This document shows, piece by piece, positions 10,134 to 21,189 of a stretch of DNA of 64,000 nucleotides (position 1 is its first letter; every line of letters begins with the position of its first letter). The notes beneath the pieces were generated by a model, which saw nothing but the letters and a program-made list of their open reading frames with translations, made no database searches and was not told the DNA's origin. The stretch comes from Theocolax elegans (taxonomy: Eukaryota; Arthropoda; Insecta; Hymenoptera; Cerocephalidae), in assembly GCA_026168455.1 (NCBI GenBank), contig CM047426.1, positions 47,935,589 to 47,999,588 on the forward strand. Reading direction: 5' to 3'. The position numbers were made by a program, and so were the translations under genes.

Positions 10134-11585
10134 TTATATACATCTTCGAGATGCTATTAACAATGATGCTAATATTAACCCTGGAAATATTGGGCAATGT
10201 GTTATTTTGCCATCTTCATTTACAGGTTCACCCCGTTACATGCATGAGAAAACTCAAGATGCGATAACATACGTACGTAAAAAAGGACGCCCGGATTTGT
10301 TTATAACTTTTACATGCAATCCTGAATGGCCTGAAATACGCAGAGAGTTATTTCCAAATAAAAATCGTTTGATAGACACGATATCATTTCCAGAGTTTTT
10401 CATTTGAAAGTTAAGAAGTTGATGCACCTATTAACTAAAAATTGTATATTTGGTTCTGTTGAATGTTATATGTTTAGTATAGAATGGCAAAAACGAGGTT
10501 TGCCACACGCGCATACACTATTATGGCTTCAAATAAAAATTCAACCAGATGAAATTGATAAAATTATTTCTGCTGAATTGCCAGATAAAGACATTGACCC
10601 TGAATTATTTTAAATTGTTTGCAAAAATATGATTTATGGCCCATGCGGTGAATTTAATATGAATTCATCCTGTTTAAATAATGGATAATGTACAAAAAAT
10701 TATCCAAGACATTTTTTGGAGAATACTATAACTGGTGAAAATGGGTATCCACTATACCGCCGAAGGTCTCCGCAGAATAGTGGGCACACTATTCAAATTA
10801 AAATTCGCAATCAAATGGTACTAATTAACAATAGATGGATTGTCCCATATTCACCATTGTTATTAAGATGTTTTAATGCTCATATTAATGTTGAATACTG
10901 CCATTCAGTGCAAGTCATAAAATACATATGCAAATATATAAATAAGGGTACAGGTCAAGCAACATTTTCTATCAATAATAATGATGAAATTAGTAATTAT
11001 ATCAATGGTCGTTACATATGCACTTCAGAAGCAATGTGGAGGTTTTTCGACTTTCCAATACATGAAAGGTATCTAGCTGTAGTACATTTAGCTGTTCATT
11101 TAGAAAATTGTCAACATGTTTATTTTACTTTAGATACCATTCAACAAGTCCTTGAACATCCGCGGAGTACAACACTCACTGCTTTCTTTGATTTGGCTTC
11201 TTCGGATGATTTTCCTAAAACATTACTATATCACGAGGTTCGTACATATTATGTATGGAATAATAACAAATTTTCTAGAAGGAAACGTGACCAAGACGTT
11301 GAAGAATATCTTGATATTAAAAAAGATGCTGCTTTAGGTAGAGTTTACACAGTTCATCCTAATCAAGTCGAATGCTTTCACCTAAGGATGTTATTACACC
11401 ATATTCGTGGACCAACTTCATTTGAATCACTTAAAACAGTTAATAGTGTAATATATCCCACTTTTAAAGCAGCATGTCAAGTACTCGGACTATTAGAAAA
11501 TGATGACCGATGGAAAAACACATTAGCTGACGCTGCAATATCACAAACATCTTCAAAGATGAGGGACTTATTTGCTAATATTTAA
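10134..11585 (+). pseudogene. Helitron 1 Rep (HUH Y2 endonuclease) domain
   Basis: The open segment at 10207-10407 has LPSSFTGSPRYM (frame opens slightly upstream) and LFITFTCNPEWPEI; 10404-10613 has the HUH motif GLPHAHTLLWL; 10716-11585 starts near GYPLYRRR and contains the paired tyrosines of IKYICKYINKG. In Helitrons this domain nicks one strand and joins the 5' end through the tyrosines. Catalytic histidines and both tyrosines are still readable, but stops near 10405, 10612 and 10686 and a break after 11585 inactivate the frame. Confidence 0.88.
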
Positions 11586-11782
11586 GTGTTTTGTCAACTA
11601 TCTCAACCTATTTTATTATGGGAAAGATTTTAAAAAGATTTATGTGAAGATATTCTTTACAAAGAACGTCAACGTAATAACGATATCACGTTAACTTATT
11701 CTGATAATATTTTTAATCAAGGTTTAATTGAAATAGAAGATAAAGTAGTGAAACTTTCTGAAAAATACCTAAGGAATTTGGA

Positions 11783-13254
11783 ATGCAATCTCCAGTTCGT
11801 GCAGAACAACCTTCTAATAGTCCTTTCACAGAAAATTTTACACGCTTCAATATCGATGACTTAATAAATAATGTTCAAGTTAATTTATCTAGATTAGTAC
11901 CTGATCAAAAATACGCATATGATGCTCTTATCAATAGTGCTGCTAACAAATGTGGAAAAGTTTTTTTATTGATGTCCCTGGTGGAACGGGTAAAACATTT
12001 TTAATTAATTTATTATTGGACAAAATACGATCAAGGGGTAATATAGCCGTAGTTGTTGCATCTTCTGGCATTGCTGTAACTCTTCTTAAAGGCGGTAGAA
12101 CAGCGCATTCGACTTTCACGTTACCATTGAATGTATTTTGTGATCAAGATTTTGTATGTTCCATTCGTAAAAATTGTCCTTTAGGCCATATTCTCCAAGA
12201 AACGATCCTTATTGTATGGGATGAATGTACTATGACTCATAGAGCACATATAGAAGCTATTGATAAAACTTTACGGGATCTCAGATCTGTTAATTTGTTA
12301 ATGGGTGGTGTAACATTTGTTTTTTCTGGCGATTTTCGTCAGACTTTACCAGTTATAACAAAAGGAACAAGAGCTGATATTGTTAAAGCATGTTTAAAAT
12401 CATCGCAAATATGGAATAATATTGAAACTTTACATTTGCGCACACATATGAGAGCGTATCTTAGTGGGGGTAACCCGGACTTTTCCGAGCAATTATTAAA
12501 AATGGGAAATGGTACTATAGATAATAATAATAGTTACATTCACATTGAAGATAATCTTGGTCAAGTTGTTTCAACTCTGGATGATCTTATATCGAAAGTT
12601 TATCCTGATATTGAAAATTTATTACAGAAGTCTTATCTTTGGCTGTGTGAAAGAGCAATTATTTCACCACGAAATGCTCTTGCTAAAGAAATTAATCATT
12701 ATATTTTAGGTAAATTTAATGGTGATATAAAAGAATATTTATCTATTGATACAATTGTCAATACTGAAGACGTTGTACATTATCCTCAAGAATTTCTTAA
12801 TTCATTACATCCGGCAGGATTTCCTCCACATAATTTAAAACTTAAAATAGGAACTCCAATAATATTACTACGCAATCTTCAACCTCCTAATTTATATAAT
12901 GGTACTAGATTACAAGTCAAAATGATGCGTAATAACATTATTGAAGCCATCATATTGACTGGTCCTGCTGCTGGAGAGACTGCTTTTATTCCGCGCATTC
13001 CAATGATCCCTACAGATTTGCCGTTTCAATTTAAACGTTTACAATTTCCCATAAAACTTTCATTTGCAATTAGTATCAATAAATCCCAAGGTCAAACTTA
13101 TAATTACGTCGGAATTGATTTACGGTCAGAATGTTTCTCACACGGGCAACTATATTTTGCATTTTCACTTACTGGAAACCCAAAGAATCAATTCATTTTA
13201 ATAACTTCACCCACAAAAACTACTAAAAATGTTGTTTATCCGGAAGTTTTATAA
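11783..13254 (+). pseudogene. Helitron 1 Pif1-like helicase domain
   Basis: After a frameshift near 11960, a 434-codon frame (11950-13254) carries the full superfamily-1 set: Walker A VPGGTGKTFL, Walker B LIVWDECTM, motif III FVFSGDFRQTLPVI, and the C-terminal SFAISINKSQGQT and HGQLYFAFSLT. The last normally reads VALSR, so an arginine of motif VI is lost here (FSLT). The domain would unwind DNA during rolling-circle transposition. The 434-codon frame is intact, but it is cut off from the Rep part by upstream breaks. Confidence 0.9.
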
Positions 13255-13300
13255 TAATTCAATTCGACATTTAAAAAAATATTATTTTCTAATATGAACA

Positions 13301-13992
13301 TTCATCAAACTATTTAAATTACAGCATGCTAAAATATCTAACAATATAACAATATATCTACAACTGCGATATCTAGCGATATGACCGTTTGAACTATCAG
13401 TCTGAGATCAACGTGTACTATAAACTGAATACTGTTAAAGTTTAGTGAAGGACAAAGGCTTTCTGGTAAACTAACGTATCCTCGGAACTGACTTCACTAC
13501 ACTATAGCTTTTCTTCGATATACTTATTGTAAACTGTACGTAGTGCTACTGCCACGTGCTTTCCGCTACTGTCGTATTTCGCGACTGTCTTTAAAAAATG
13601 TATCTGCATTAGTTTTAAAACTAAGATAGTTCTAAAGCTTTATTTCGGGCACGTTCACGTGTGCAATGAGATGAGTTACAATAATCATAGTTGATCTTTC
13701 TGATTTATTTGTCGTATAATACTAATTTTTAATGGTCAATATTCGATCAAGTCAGTCGAAACAATTGTAAAAACAAATAAATATTCAATAAAGATTCGGT
13801 AAAGACAACGACATTAGAACACGGGGAGAATTTTTTGGCAACCTTCACTTGCTTGGACATTTATTAAATTGATGAAAAATAATTGGTGGTAAGACAGTGC
13901 ATGTGTAAACAATACCGGGGGGTGTAACAGCCAGGTTTAATTGAAATTTTACTTTAAGTATTTTATAACATTATTATAACACAGGGTGTACA
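13301..13992. other. No gene recognised
   Basis: AT-rich sequence without long frames. The Helitron 3' terminus may lie in its first 200 bases. Confidence 0.4.
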
Positions 13993-14592
13993 TTGTCAAT
14001 GTTTAACGGTGTTTTCTGAAAATTTACAGATTTCGAACTCTTATTGTTTAAGGATATTGCCAACTTCTTTACATGGGCTAGACCCGAGCTTATGACAGTT
14101 TACTGCAAGTCATGTTGTAGAAGGATAGATTCTAGAGATAATTAGCAACTAATGTTATATATGAGGAATATATTTCAAATATATATATTACAAAAAGTGA
14201 ATTTCTTCAAGTTTTTCCAACACCAACTGTGTTTACCGCTATTTGATTCATTATCTATCAACTTTTACTATATAACATTACATATAACATTAGTTGCTAA
14301 TTATGTCTACAATTTATCATTCTACAACATGACTTGCAGTAAACTGTCATAAGCTCGTGTCTAGCCCACGTAAAGAAGTTGTCAATACTCTTAACCTTTA
14401 GAGGTCCGGAAAACCACTATAGTGGCTCGACTCATGATGGGCACTTTGTCAATGACCAATCCATGATATAAAATACCTTTTTTACCACTTTTCTATGGAG
14501 AATATGCCATCCCAAATTTCGGCCCATTAAAGGTTAAACAATAAGAGATCGAAATCTGTATATTTTCAGAAAACACCGTTAAACGTTGACAA
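13993..14592. mobile_element. Fold-back element with nested MITE
   Basis: Left arm begins TTGTCAATGTTTAACGGTG; the right end carries its inverse, and pairing continues inward to ACATTAGTTGCTAATTA near 14285 and its partner near 14140. The arms are about 90 per cent identical. The right arm is interrupted by a 139-bp insert at 14395-14533. No coding sequence. Confidence 0.75.
14395..14533. mobile_element. Short TTAA-type MITE (family TTAA-B), copy 1
   Basis: Ends CCTTTAGAGG and CCATTAAAGG, flanked by TTAA on both sides (14391-14394 and 14534-14537). The opposite arm of the surrounding palindrome has a single TTAA in the context ATTGTTTAAGGATAT, an internal empty site. It shares ACTTTTCTATGGAGAA and the GGCCC-near-end motif with the copies at 28030 and 29148. 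Confidence 0.8.
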
Positions 14593-15290
14593 CCATAAAG
14601 ACGTTTCTTAAAATGATGAAGTAAAATTTTTGTTATACAACTTCTTTAATTGAAAACAAAATTTACAATTTGACATTTTTATTTTGTTTAAATTTTTTGT
14701 TTTGTTTGTAATTATTATTGAGTACTATTTCAGAGCTTAAAACACGCAAAATACATAGGACTTGAATTGGTAAAGATATGGAATTAAAAAATTGATATTT
14801 AAAAAGTTTATGGCGAGTTAAAGTGAAAAAAAGTGTCAAAATTTGTTTTCGTTAAAAACGTCTTTTTGTTTAAATAACTTAAAAAATAATAAAGAATATT
14901 AAAAAAGTTTATTTATAAAAAAGATGCGCAATGAAAAATTCTATTGGAATTGACTTCGAATAGTCAACTTTAAATGAGTTAAAAAAATTATATTCGCACA
15001 AAGGTTAATCGGCGAAATCGCATTATGGCTCCTTTCAGTTTCGGGTGCCCTCATTTTCATTCTATAGATTTTATCAATTCTACTAGGGCCTAGATTTAAA
15101 GTTAAAAAAATATAGTTCATATTTTATTAAAACGATAATGAATGTTTAATCTAATATTCTGACCAAATGGAATGATCAATAAATACTGAACCGACCATAT
15201 TAAATGGTTAATTTTTTATCAGCATAATAATTTAATATAACTACCAAGAATTGTGTAAAACATTTTTGTTCCCTTAATTTCGGCATTTTT
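14593..15290. other. AT-rich, no gene recognised
   Basis: Low-complexity A/T sequence with many poly-T runs and no supportable open frame. Confidence 0.5.
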
Positions 15291-15560
15291 TCAACGACTC
15301 TTTAAAGAGCGCCCCCTCACTGAAGCGCGGTATATAAGAGGGAGCGCGTCAATGAGCAGTCAGTTAGTTCAGGTCATCCTAGGAGGTGTCATCTCCAATA
15401 GTGTTTTAGTGCAGTGTTTTTCGCAGTGTTACATATAGGTTAACGATAGCCCGGACTGCATCAGACCGTTAATTGGCAGGGACTACCAGTCAGACTCCAT
15501 TTATAGTAGAGTTTTTTTTCTGTTCCTCGTATGTGCGCTCTTCGCATACAATAATAACTA
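15290..15560 (+). mobile_element. LTR-like promoter segment, probably BEL/Pao
   Basis: TATATAAG at 15331-15338 is followed about 30 bases later by GCAGTCAGTTAG, a good arthropod initiator context. The segment is GC-richer than its surroundings. Downstream, TAGTCCTTCGAGTCGAAT at 15649 resembles the 'GGTCCTTCGAGCCGGA' sequence that precedes gag in BEL/Pao elements (recalled family knowledge). LTR borders were not resolved. Confidence 0.4.
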
Positions 15561-15906
15561 AGATTCATCGAAAGGTGTTGAATTTATTACTCCTCTCCTC
15601 GTCTTCGAATCGGAACCTCATATCGCCAAGTGTTGGTGAAACAAAATAGTCCTTCGAGTCGAATTTAGGGAACGGAGGAGTGGGGTTGCAGTGGGTTTGG
15701 CGCCCAGAGTTGGTGTGCCTGGCTTTCTGAGACCCGGTGCGCTGGATAGATGGGTCTTTGAATGCCTGACTGACAAAAATGCCTTGGGTGTGCATTTGGG
15801 GCCATAAATGACGTCGCTCTGGATGGCCAATCATTGAAATTATTGGCTGAGATCGAGAGGCGCGTGCATCGTGACACCTGATACTTAATATCTGTCTTTT
15901 CTCTAT

Positions 15907-16197
15907 TTGCATGTAGTTGGACATCAGTCAGAGACGTCGCTCACGATGCAGCGGCTCACTCGGCAGAACGCCCTTATCGCACTCATCGCCAATTTTAAAA
16001 CCAACACATTAAAGGAAGGCCATGAAAATTTTACGAAATATTTCCTGAGAAGTCGCATAAACCTACTATTGAACACAGGCAATATCAGTGCCGCAGAGAA
16101 TGCATTTAAGAGACGGACATACCTGTCTGAAGCGTTTCGAGAGAGCCATAGTAGAGACTCACGATCTGAGCCGACGTCAGTCGCCACTCGTGATTGA
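15907..16197 (+). pseudogene. BEL/Pao-like gag N-terminus (fragment)
   Basis: An open frame of 96 codons with LKEGHENFTKYFLRSRINLL, similar in layout to the start of BEL/Pao Gag (a charged helix with 'G-x-x-NFT-x-x-L-x-x-R'). Gag would form the cytoplasmic particle that packages element RNA. The frame ends early and is followed by scrambled sequence until the copia element begins near 16430. A purely chance frame cannot be excluded. Confidence 0.35.
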
Positions 16198-16433
16198 CTA
16201 TCGGTGCTCCCCATCGTTCTGCTTGTGGTCATATCTCCATGGGGCCGAGGCATTTAAGCTCGACCCTTAATCGATGCCGCTTCAGAGGTGAGCGTCACCG
16301 ATCTTCGACTGGTGCAAAGAGTTGGCCTGAAGTCATAGCCAGCCTCTGTTCAAATCACTGGGCTCCAAGGGGTCAGCCAGTTCTATCGACGACGTCCACA
16401 GTTCCCCAGCTTAGGTTAACCTAATTTTTAGGG

Positions 16434-16990
16434 TTGAATAATTTTTCAACAGTTGAAGAATTTTTTGCTGAATTTGAAAAAACTACAAACGAGTTTGAAG
16501 CAGCTGGTGGTAAGTTAGATGAATCTGAAAAAATGAGGTACTTGCTAAGAGCATTACCGTCAAACTACAGCTATATTGGGGACTTTATAGATGTCATCCT
16601 GAAGATCAAAGAACTGTCGACTATGTTAAGTCGAAAATTAAAGAAAAAAATATGACAAAAACAGAATCTGAAAAGAAAAGCAACGTCAGTACCTTTGCAT
16701 CTCAAGCGCAAGGCAAATGTTATAACTGCGGAAAATCTGACCATTTCAAGAAGGACTGCTGGCATGGTCAGCAAAACAACCGAGGTCATCATAGCAATCG
16801 AGGCAGAGATGCTCAGATGCTCAACCCAACCAAAGTCAACAAGGTCAACGAGGTTACCAACGCGGCTTCAATCGAGGTAGAAACTACAGAAGTCGTGGTC
16901 GAGGACGAGGTTCATCATGTACACAACGAGGCGAATCATCAGGTGATTAACGCAACAACTGCCATTTCGAGTCGTGGACAACGGAGGTGT
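16434..16990 (+). pseudogene. copia gag with CCHC zinc knuckle
   Basis: 16434-16651 encodes the C-terminal half of a copia Gag (helical FSTVEEFFAEFEKT and LLRALPSNYSYI). The next frame (from 16652) encodes CYNCGKSDHFKKDC, a CX2CX4HX4C knuckle that binds element RNA. The two frames are joined by a stop at 16653 with reading continuing almost at once, so the original was one protein. A basic, asparagine-rich tail follows. The N-terminal part of Gag is absent. Confidence 0.85.
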
Positions 16991-17010
16991 GTAACTCCAA
17001 TAATAATTAC

Positions 17011-17048
17011 TTATCTTCTACTTTGACTTTCGAGTCAAGTAGAGATAA
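17011..17048 (+). repeat. 38-nt hairpin within copia coding sequence, copy 1
   Basis: TTATCT-CTACTT-GACT pairs with AGTC-AAGTAG-AGATAA around a TTCG tetraloop, 16 pairs with two bulged T. The same hairpin, with G-T and changed pairs but identical bulge positions, occurs in the same reading frame at 18752-18789; both read as TFES plus RDN. Confidence 0.65.
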
Positions 17049-17091
17049 TAAAGTAAGTATGGTAAATCATGCGACAGGGTATAGCGAAAAT

Positions 17092-18457
17092 TGAAATGAA
17101 ATTAAGTGGCTGTTCGATAGTAGTTGCACAGATCATATTATTAAAAGTGATAAATTCTTTGATAAGTACACCGAGAAATTCTTGGGGCACCCTCTGTACT
17201 TATGTGAAGGACAAATACAGTAATTACCTCTAGTACAGCAGCTCTCCTAGTTTTGGGAGCTCTGCTATCCTAAATGACGAAAAAGTGTTTTGTTTTGCGA
17301 CTACAGCGCCACTTTTGAACAGTTCTTATACCATTTTGGGGCAACAGCCGTCCTAAACATCGTACGAATGCACGAATAATGTAGTTGGACATCGGGTACC
17401 CCAAGAATTTCTCGGTGTATGTAGATTTGAAAAATCCTGTCAATGTAAAATTACCAGATGGTAAAATGTTAAAAGCAACCAAAATAGGTTCTATTAAAAT
17501 TTGCTTTAAAAATTATTATAATGAAAAATATGTTAATTTAAAAACTGTTTAGTATGTTGAAGGCATTAAACAAAATTTATTGAGTTTTTCAAAAATAAAT
17601 GAAAATTGTACAATAGTAGCAAAAAATGACAAAGCTAAAATTTATAATAAATCTAAAGAATTAATAGCTGTTGCAAATAAAATAAATAATTTATATTTTA
17701 TGAAAAGCTTTTTATCTAAAGTGAAAAATAAGCAAATGAATGTAAATAGTTTGAAAATAACTAACAAAAAAAATGGCATAGGGCACTTGGTCATGTAAAT
17801 TTTCAGTATTTAAATAAATTAGCAAATAGTAAATTAGTTGAAGGATTGCCAGATAATATTGAGAGCACAGAAATGAAATGTGCAAATTGTATAGAGAGTA
17901 AAATGGCTAATGTTCCGTTTGAAAATAATAGAACAAAAACAATTAAAATTTTAGAATTCATTCACACTGATTTAAATGGTCCACATAACTCAACTGGTTA
18001 TGGTGGAGAAAAATATTTTTTAACATTCATTGATGATTATAGTAAATGCACTAGAATTTTTTGTATTAAAAATAAATCGGAGACTGCAAGTTGTTTGAAA
18101 GAATTCGTAAATTTAGTAAAAAATAAATTCAATAAGAGAGTAAAGAAATTACGATGCGATAATGGCAAAGAATATTTAAATGAAGAAATTTATGAATTTG
18201 TAAAGTCTAAAGGAATTGAATTATTGCCATGTCCGTCTTACGTGCATGAATTAAATGGCGTAGCGGAAAGATATAACAGATTTGTAATGGATATGGGCAG
18301 ATGTTTAATGAGAAAAGCAAAAATTTATAGGCGATATTGGCCCAAAATTATGAAAACAGTTGCGTATTTAAAAAATCGTACAATTGCAAATACAGCTGAA
18401 AATAAAACGCCGTACGAAATATTTTTCAGCAAAAAACCAAATGTCGATCATTTATAA
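17092..18457 (+). pseudogene. copia protease and integrase, interrupted by a MITE
   Basis: 17103-17168 encodes WLFDSSCTDHI, the copia protease site with the usual DSG changed to DSS. Reading resumes after the MITE at 17420. Pre-integrase Cys pair CANC is at about 17879, then the integrase core: HTDLNGP (first Asp), RCDNGKEY (second Asp) and ELNGVAERYNR (Glu), an intact DDE triad. Stops lie near 17551 (TAG) and 17796, and the frame ends at 18455. Integrase would insert the cDNA, but the gene is broken. Confidence 0.88.
17169..17417. mobile_element. TA-type MITE inside copia protease
   Basis: 249-bp insert with inverted ends of about 25 bp (CACCGAGAAATTCTTGGGG), flanked by TA at 17167-17168 and 17418-17419. 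Removing it and one TA restores the copia reading frame, proving its borders. TA duplication indicates Tc1/mariner-type mobilisation. The CAC-GAGAAA start resembles the MITE at 26403. Confidence 0.88.
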
Positions 18458-18850
18458 ATTTACGGAAGTCGAGTCTTTGTGAGAATACCAGAAGCTTTGC
18501 GAAAAAGCAAATAGGACGATAAAGCTAAATTAGACGTATTAGTTGGTTATAATGAAAATAGTTACAGAGTTTTAATTAATAATAAAATAATAAATGCCAG
18601 ACATGTTCAAGTTGTTGAAGAAAATATTCAAATCATTTGTTTAGATAAGAATGATGAAAAAGATAGAGTTTTGGAAAGTACCGAATCTATAAATATAGAA
18701 AATGAATCGGAAACTGATGATTATAATGTAAATTCATACAAAACTAACCAATTATCTCCTATTTCGACTTTTGAGTCGGGTAGGGATAATCAAACCAGTT
18801 GTGAAAATTTTGTAAACGACGATATGGAAAGTCAAGAAAACATAAAATAA
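18458..18850 (+). pseudogene. copia linker between integrase and RT
   Basis: After the stop at 18455 the frame continues with YGSRVFVRIPEALRK, LDVLVGYNENSYRVLI and an acidic linker, typical of the stretch between integrase and RT in copia polyproteins. It has stops at 18509-18511 and 18848-18850, after which RT palm sequence is missing. Confidence 0.75.
18752..18789 (+). repeat. 38-nt hairpin within copia coding sequence, copy 2
   Basis: Partner of 17011-17048: TTATC, bulged T, CCTATTTCGACT pairs with AGTCGGGTAGGGATAA around TTTG. Several pairs are changed compensatorily or to G-T relative to copy 1. Confidence 0.65.
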
Positions 18851-19700
18851 GTCAAGTCAAAACTAGTCTATTGAAAAGATTTGCAATGAAAGATTTAGGA
18901 AAAATTAAAAGTTATATTGGTATTGATATAAATTATAGTGAAAGTAGAGATAAAATGACCTTAAGTCAAACAATTTATATTGAATCTTTAGCTGTAAAAT
19001 ATAATCTAGAAAATGCAAAACTATATGATACTTAAATGGAGTCAAATCTAAAACTAGAACAAGTAATTGAGATTGATGAAAATATAAAATACAGAAATGT
19101 AATTGGTGAATTATTATATATAAGTACAGGCACAAGGCCAGATATATCATATAGCGTAAATTATTTAAGTCGATACCAAAGTTGTTATGATCAAACGCAT
19201 TATAAATACGTAATGAGAATTCTAAAGTATTTGTATAAAACTAAAGACTTAAAATTAACTTACTGCGATAATGTTAATACCGAAATACTAGATTGTATGG
19301 TAGATTCTGATTGTGCAGGTGATAGTGTAGATAGAAAATCTAGAACAGGTTTTGTAATTAGATTATTTGGTAACTTAATTTTTTGGAAAACACATAAACA
19401 AACATCGGTAACAAAATGTTCAACTTTCGCAGAATACACTGCTATGTCAGAAGCAAAAACAGAAGTACTGTTTGTTAGAAACTTGTTAAGAGAATCATTT
19501 GATGTAAAATTCAACAAACCAATTAACATGTACGAGGATAACTCAGGAACAATTGCGATTGCTAAATTCGGAAATTTTACAAAAAAACTCGAAGCACATT
19601 GAAGTGCAATATCATTTCATAAATGAAAATTATAAAAACGGAATAATCGACATTGTAAAAATAGATTCAAATTCAAACTTAGCTGATGTGCTGATTAAAG
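18851..19700 (+). pseudogene. copia RT C-terminus and RNase H
   Basis: 18871-19030 encodes LLKRFAMKDLGKIKSYIGI, the piece just after the (missing) RT catalytic box. 19036-19602 contains IGELLYISTGTRPDISYSVN, the RNase H start CMVDSDCAGD, SRTGF, and the active-site region YEDNSGTIAIAK. RNase H would remove RNA from the RNA-DNA hybrid. Stops at 19033-19035 and 19600-19602 and the missing palm make it non-functional. Confidence 0.88.
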
Positions 19701-19791
19701 TCTAGATAAAACCAAGTTTTTGAAAAACAGAGAAGCTTTAAGATTGTTATAAATCGCGAAAAGTAGATAATGTTTGTATGGAATCACGATC

Positions 19792-19808
19792 ATAAAATTT
19801 AGGAGGCG
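19792..19808 (+). promoter_or_regulatory. copia polypurine tract
   Basis: AAAATTTAGGAGGCG immediately precedes the TG that starts the LTR, the expected position of the plus-strand primer. Confidence 0.65.
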
Positions 19809-20159
19809 TGTTGTAATATGTAAATATATATGATTGTGATACTACTCGGAAAAGTACACGTCGCGCCATCTATTGGTATACAACGATTTTGTGCAGTCAT
19901 ACAAGCTCGCGCGAGAGCAAGCGTACCGCGCATGTCTCGCGTCTATACTCTAAGCGCCTATTATGTACTATACCATACTTTGTGTATAGAGTCTGACTAT
20001 GCTGTGCTGAACTCTATACTCTTCTCTCTCTACGCCAAGACTCCGATGTAGTCGGACGTGCCGACAGGCTTTTGTCACTTTACTTTATTTTACAATATAT
20101 TATATTATTATCAAAACTTCACGGTGTTATAATCTAATTATTGATCCACCACTTCAACA
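19809..20159 (+). repeat. copia 3' LTR, 351 bp
   Basis: Starts TGTTG and ends CAACA, the short inverted ends of LTRs, directly after the polypurine tract. It holds a GC-richer middle (19855-19950). No second LTR lies in the window, so age cannot be read from LTR divergence. Confidence 0.85.
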
Positions 20160-20206
20160 TTTCTTATTTATACTTTTTTATATTATATGTATGTAAATCT
20201 AATTGT

Positions 20207-20353
20207 TGTGGAATTTTATGTGGCAAAATTGAATTATTACTGCAAAAATGGATGAAAAAATAATGAAAATGTGGTCATTCAATCTGATTATTTTCATTAT
20301 TTTTTTACCCATTTTCGCAGTAATAATTCAATTTTGCCACATAAAATTCCACA
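20207..20353. mobile_element. 147-bp fold-back MITE
   Basis: TGTGGAATTTTATGTGGCAA and its exact inverse form the ends; arms of about 65 bp are nearly perfect, with a short loop (GTGGTCATTCAATCTG). No coding capacity. The target duplication is unclear. Confidence 0.8.
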
Positions 20354-20561
20354 TAAATCTTTTATAATTTTTGATGATCACCTATAAATTAGATATATAC
20401 ATAAGCCTGATTTTTTATGGGCTATTACAGGTCAATAACTTGTTTTAAACAGTATACTCAAATTGTTTCAGATTTTTAAATCTGTAATTTAATTCTGATT
20501 TTTTGCGTTGAAAATTCTTTTTACAATAATTACCGGTCGACAATTGTTTATACAATTGTTA

Positions 20562-21189
20562 TTAACATATATATTTTTTTGTTAAAAAAATAAAATACCC
20601 AAATGAATTTTTTCCGTTTTTTAATTCAATATTTCCAACATAATTCTTATGTTGAATAGTGTAGATCCTTGTAATTTGGGTCTGACATCCTGATAAAGTA
20701 AAAATTAGCTGTAGTTTTAAGTCATTTTTATCAAGTAGTCTAATGCGTACCATTAAATTTGACCTTGAACTTGGTAAGGTTACTTTCATTAGATTTTGCA
20801 TTAGAATTGTATTTTAGGCTTGCTTTATTTGTTTTATGTTTCATTAAATATTTTGACCTGTGTTTCTAGTTGTAAGAGTGATTCGGACTGTGCTTCTTTG
20901 TGAAAATTTCAGATTCTCTTCGTATTTCTCTATAGAGAATTTGTGAATTTTCACAGATTTTGCAACTATAACATTGCACTGTATTATCACTAAAATGATA
21001 ATCTTTAGGGTATAGTCGCAGCTTTCTTAATCTTGTTGTCCACATGTTTGCAAAACATTGTATTTTAGTTATTGAATAATTACTTCCAGCTGTTGATAAG
21101 ATCCTGCTTATGTAGACTGTCGGGTACTCGCCTTTCTCTAAATTTACATCGATTACACGGATGCTTATGTCCATTCTTAGGTAGAACAT
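20562..21189 (-). pseudogene. Ty3/gypsy RNase H relic
   Basis: On the minus strand, 21189-20866 reads GEYPTVYISRILSTAGSNYS then KIQCFA, matching the gypsy RNase H '[27 protein letters not shown]' layout. 20801-20562 continues with a stretch ending ITRIYTI, where gypsy elements have the 'NADALSR-I' tether. The catalytic residues are not clearly preserved, and I find neither the RT upstream nor an integrase downstream. Confidence 0.6.

Larger units (their letters stand above)
8531..13300 (+). mobile_element. Helitron 1 (rolling-circle transposon), decayed
   Basis: The 5' non-coding part (ACATATAAAGAGAGAAGG, later ACTACTAAACCGAATATTTT and ATAGGCTATATAA) has the layout I know from insect Helitron 5' ends. 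It is followed by a Rep/Helicase polyprotein reading in one direction from 8902 to 13254, broken by several stops and frameshifts. The exact 3' end (CTRR with a hairpin) could not be fixed. Helitrons insert between A and T without a duplication, so no flanking repeat is expected. Confidence 0.85.
16430..20159 (+). mobile_element. Ty1/copia retrotransposon, 5'-truncated and internally deleted
   Basis: Order gag, zinc knuckle, protease, integrase, RT C-terminal part, RNase H, polypurine tract and 3' LTR is the copia order. No 5' LTR is present; the element starts abruptly in gag next to the BEL-like fragment. Most of the reverse transcriptase, including the YVDD box, is missing between about 18850 and 18860. 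A TA-type MITE interrupts the protease region. Confidence 0.9.

Noticed and set aside
15565..15924. 119-codon minus-strand frame
   Set aside because: Overlaps two other open frames on the same strand and the plus-strand BEL-like leader; no motif.
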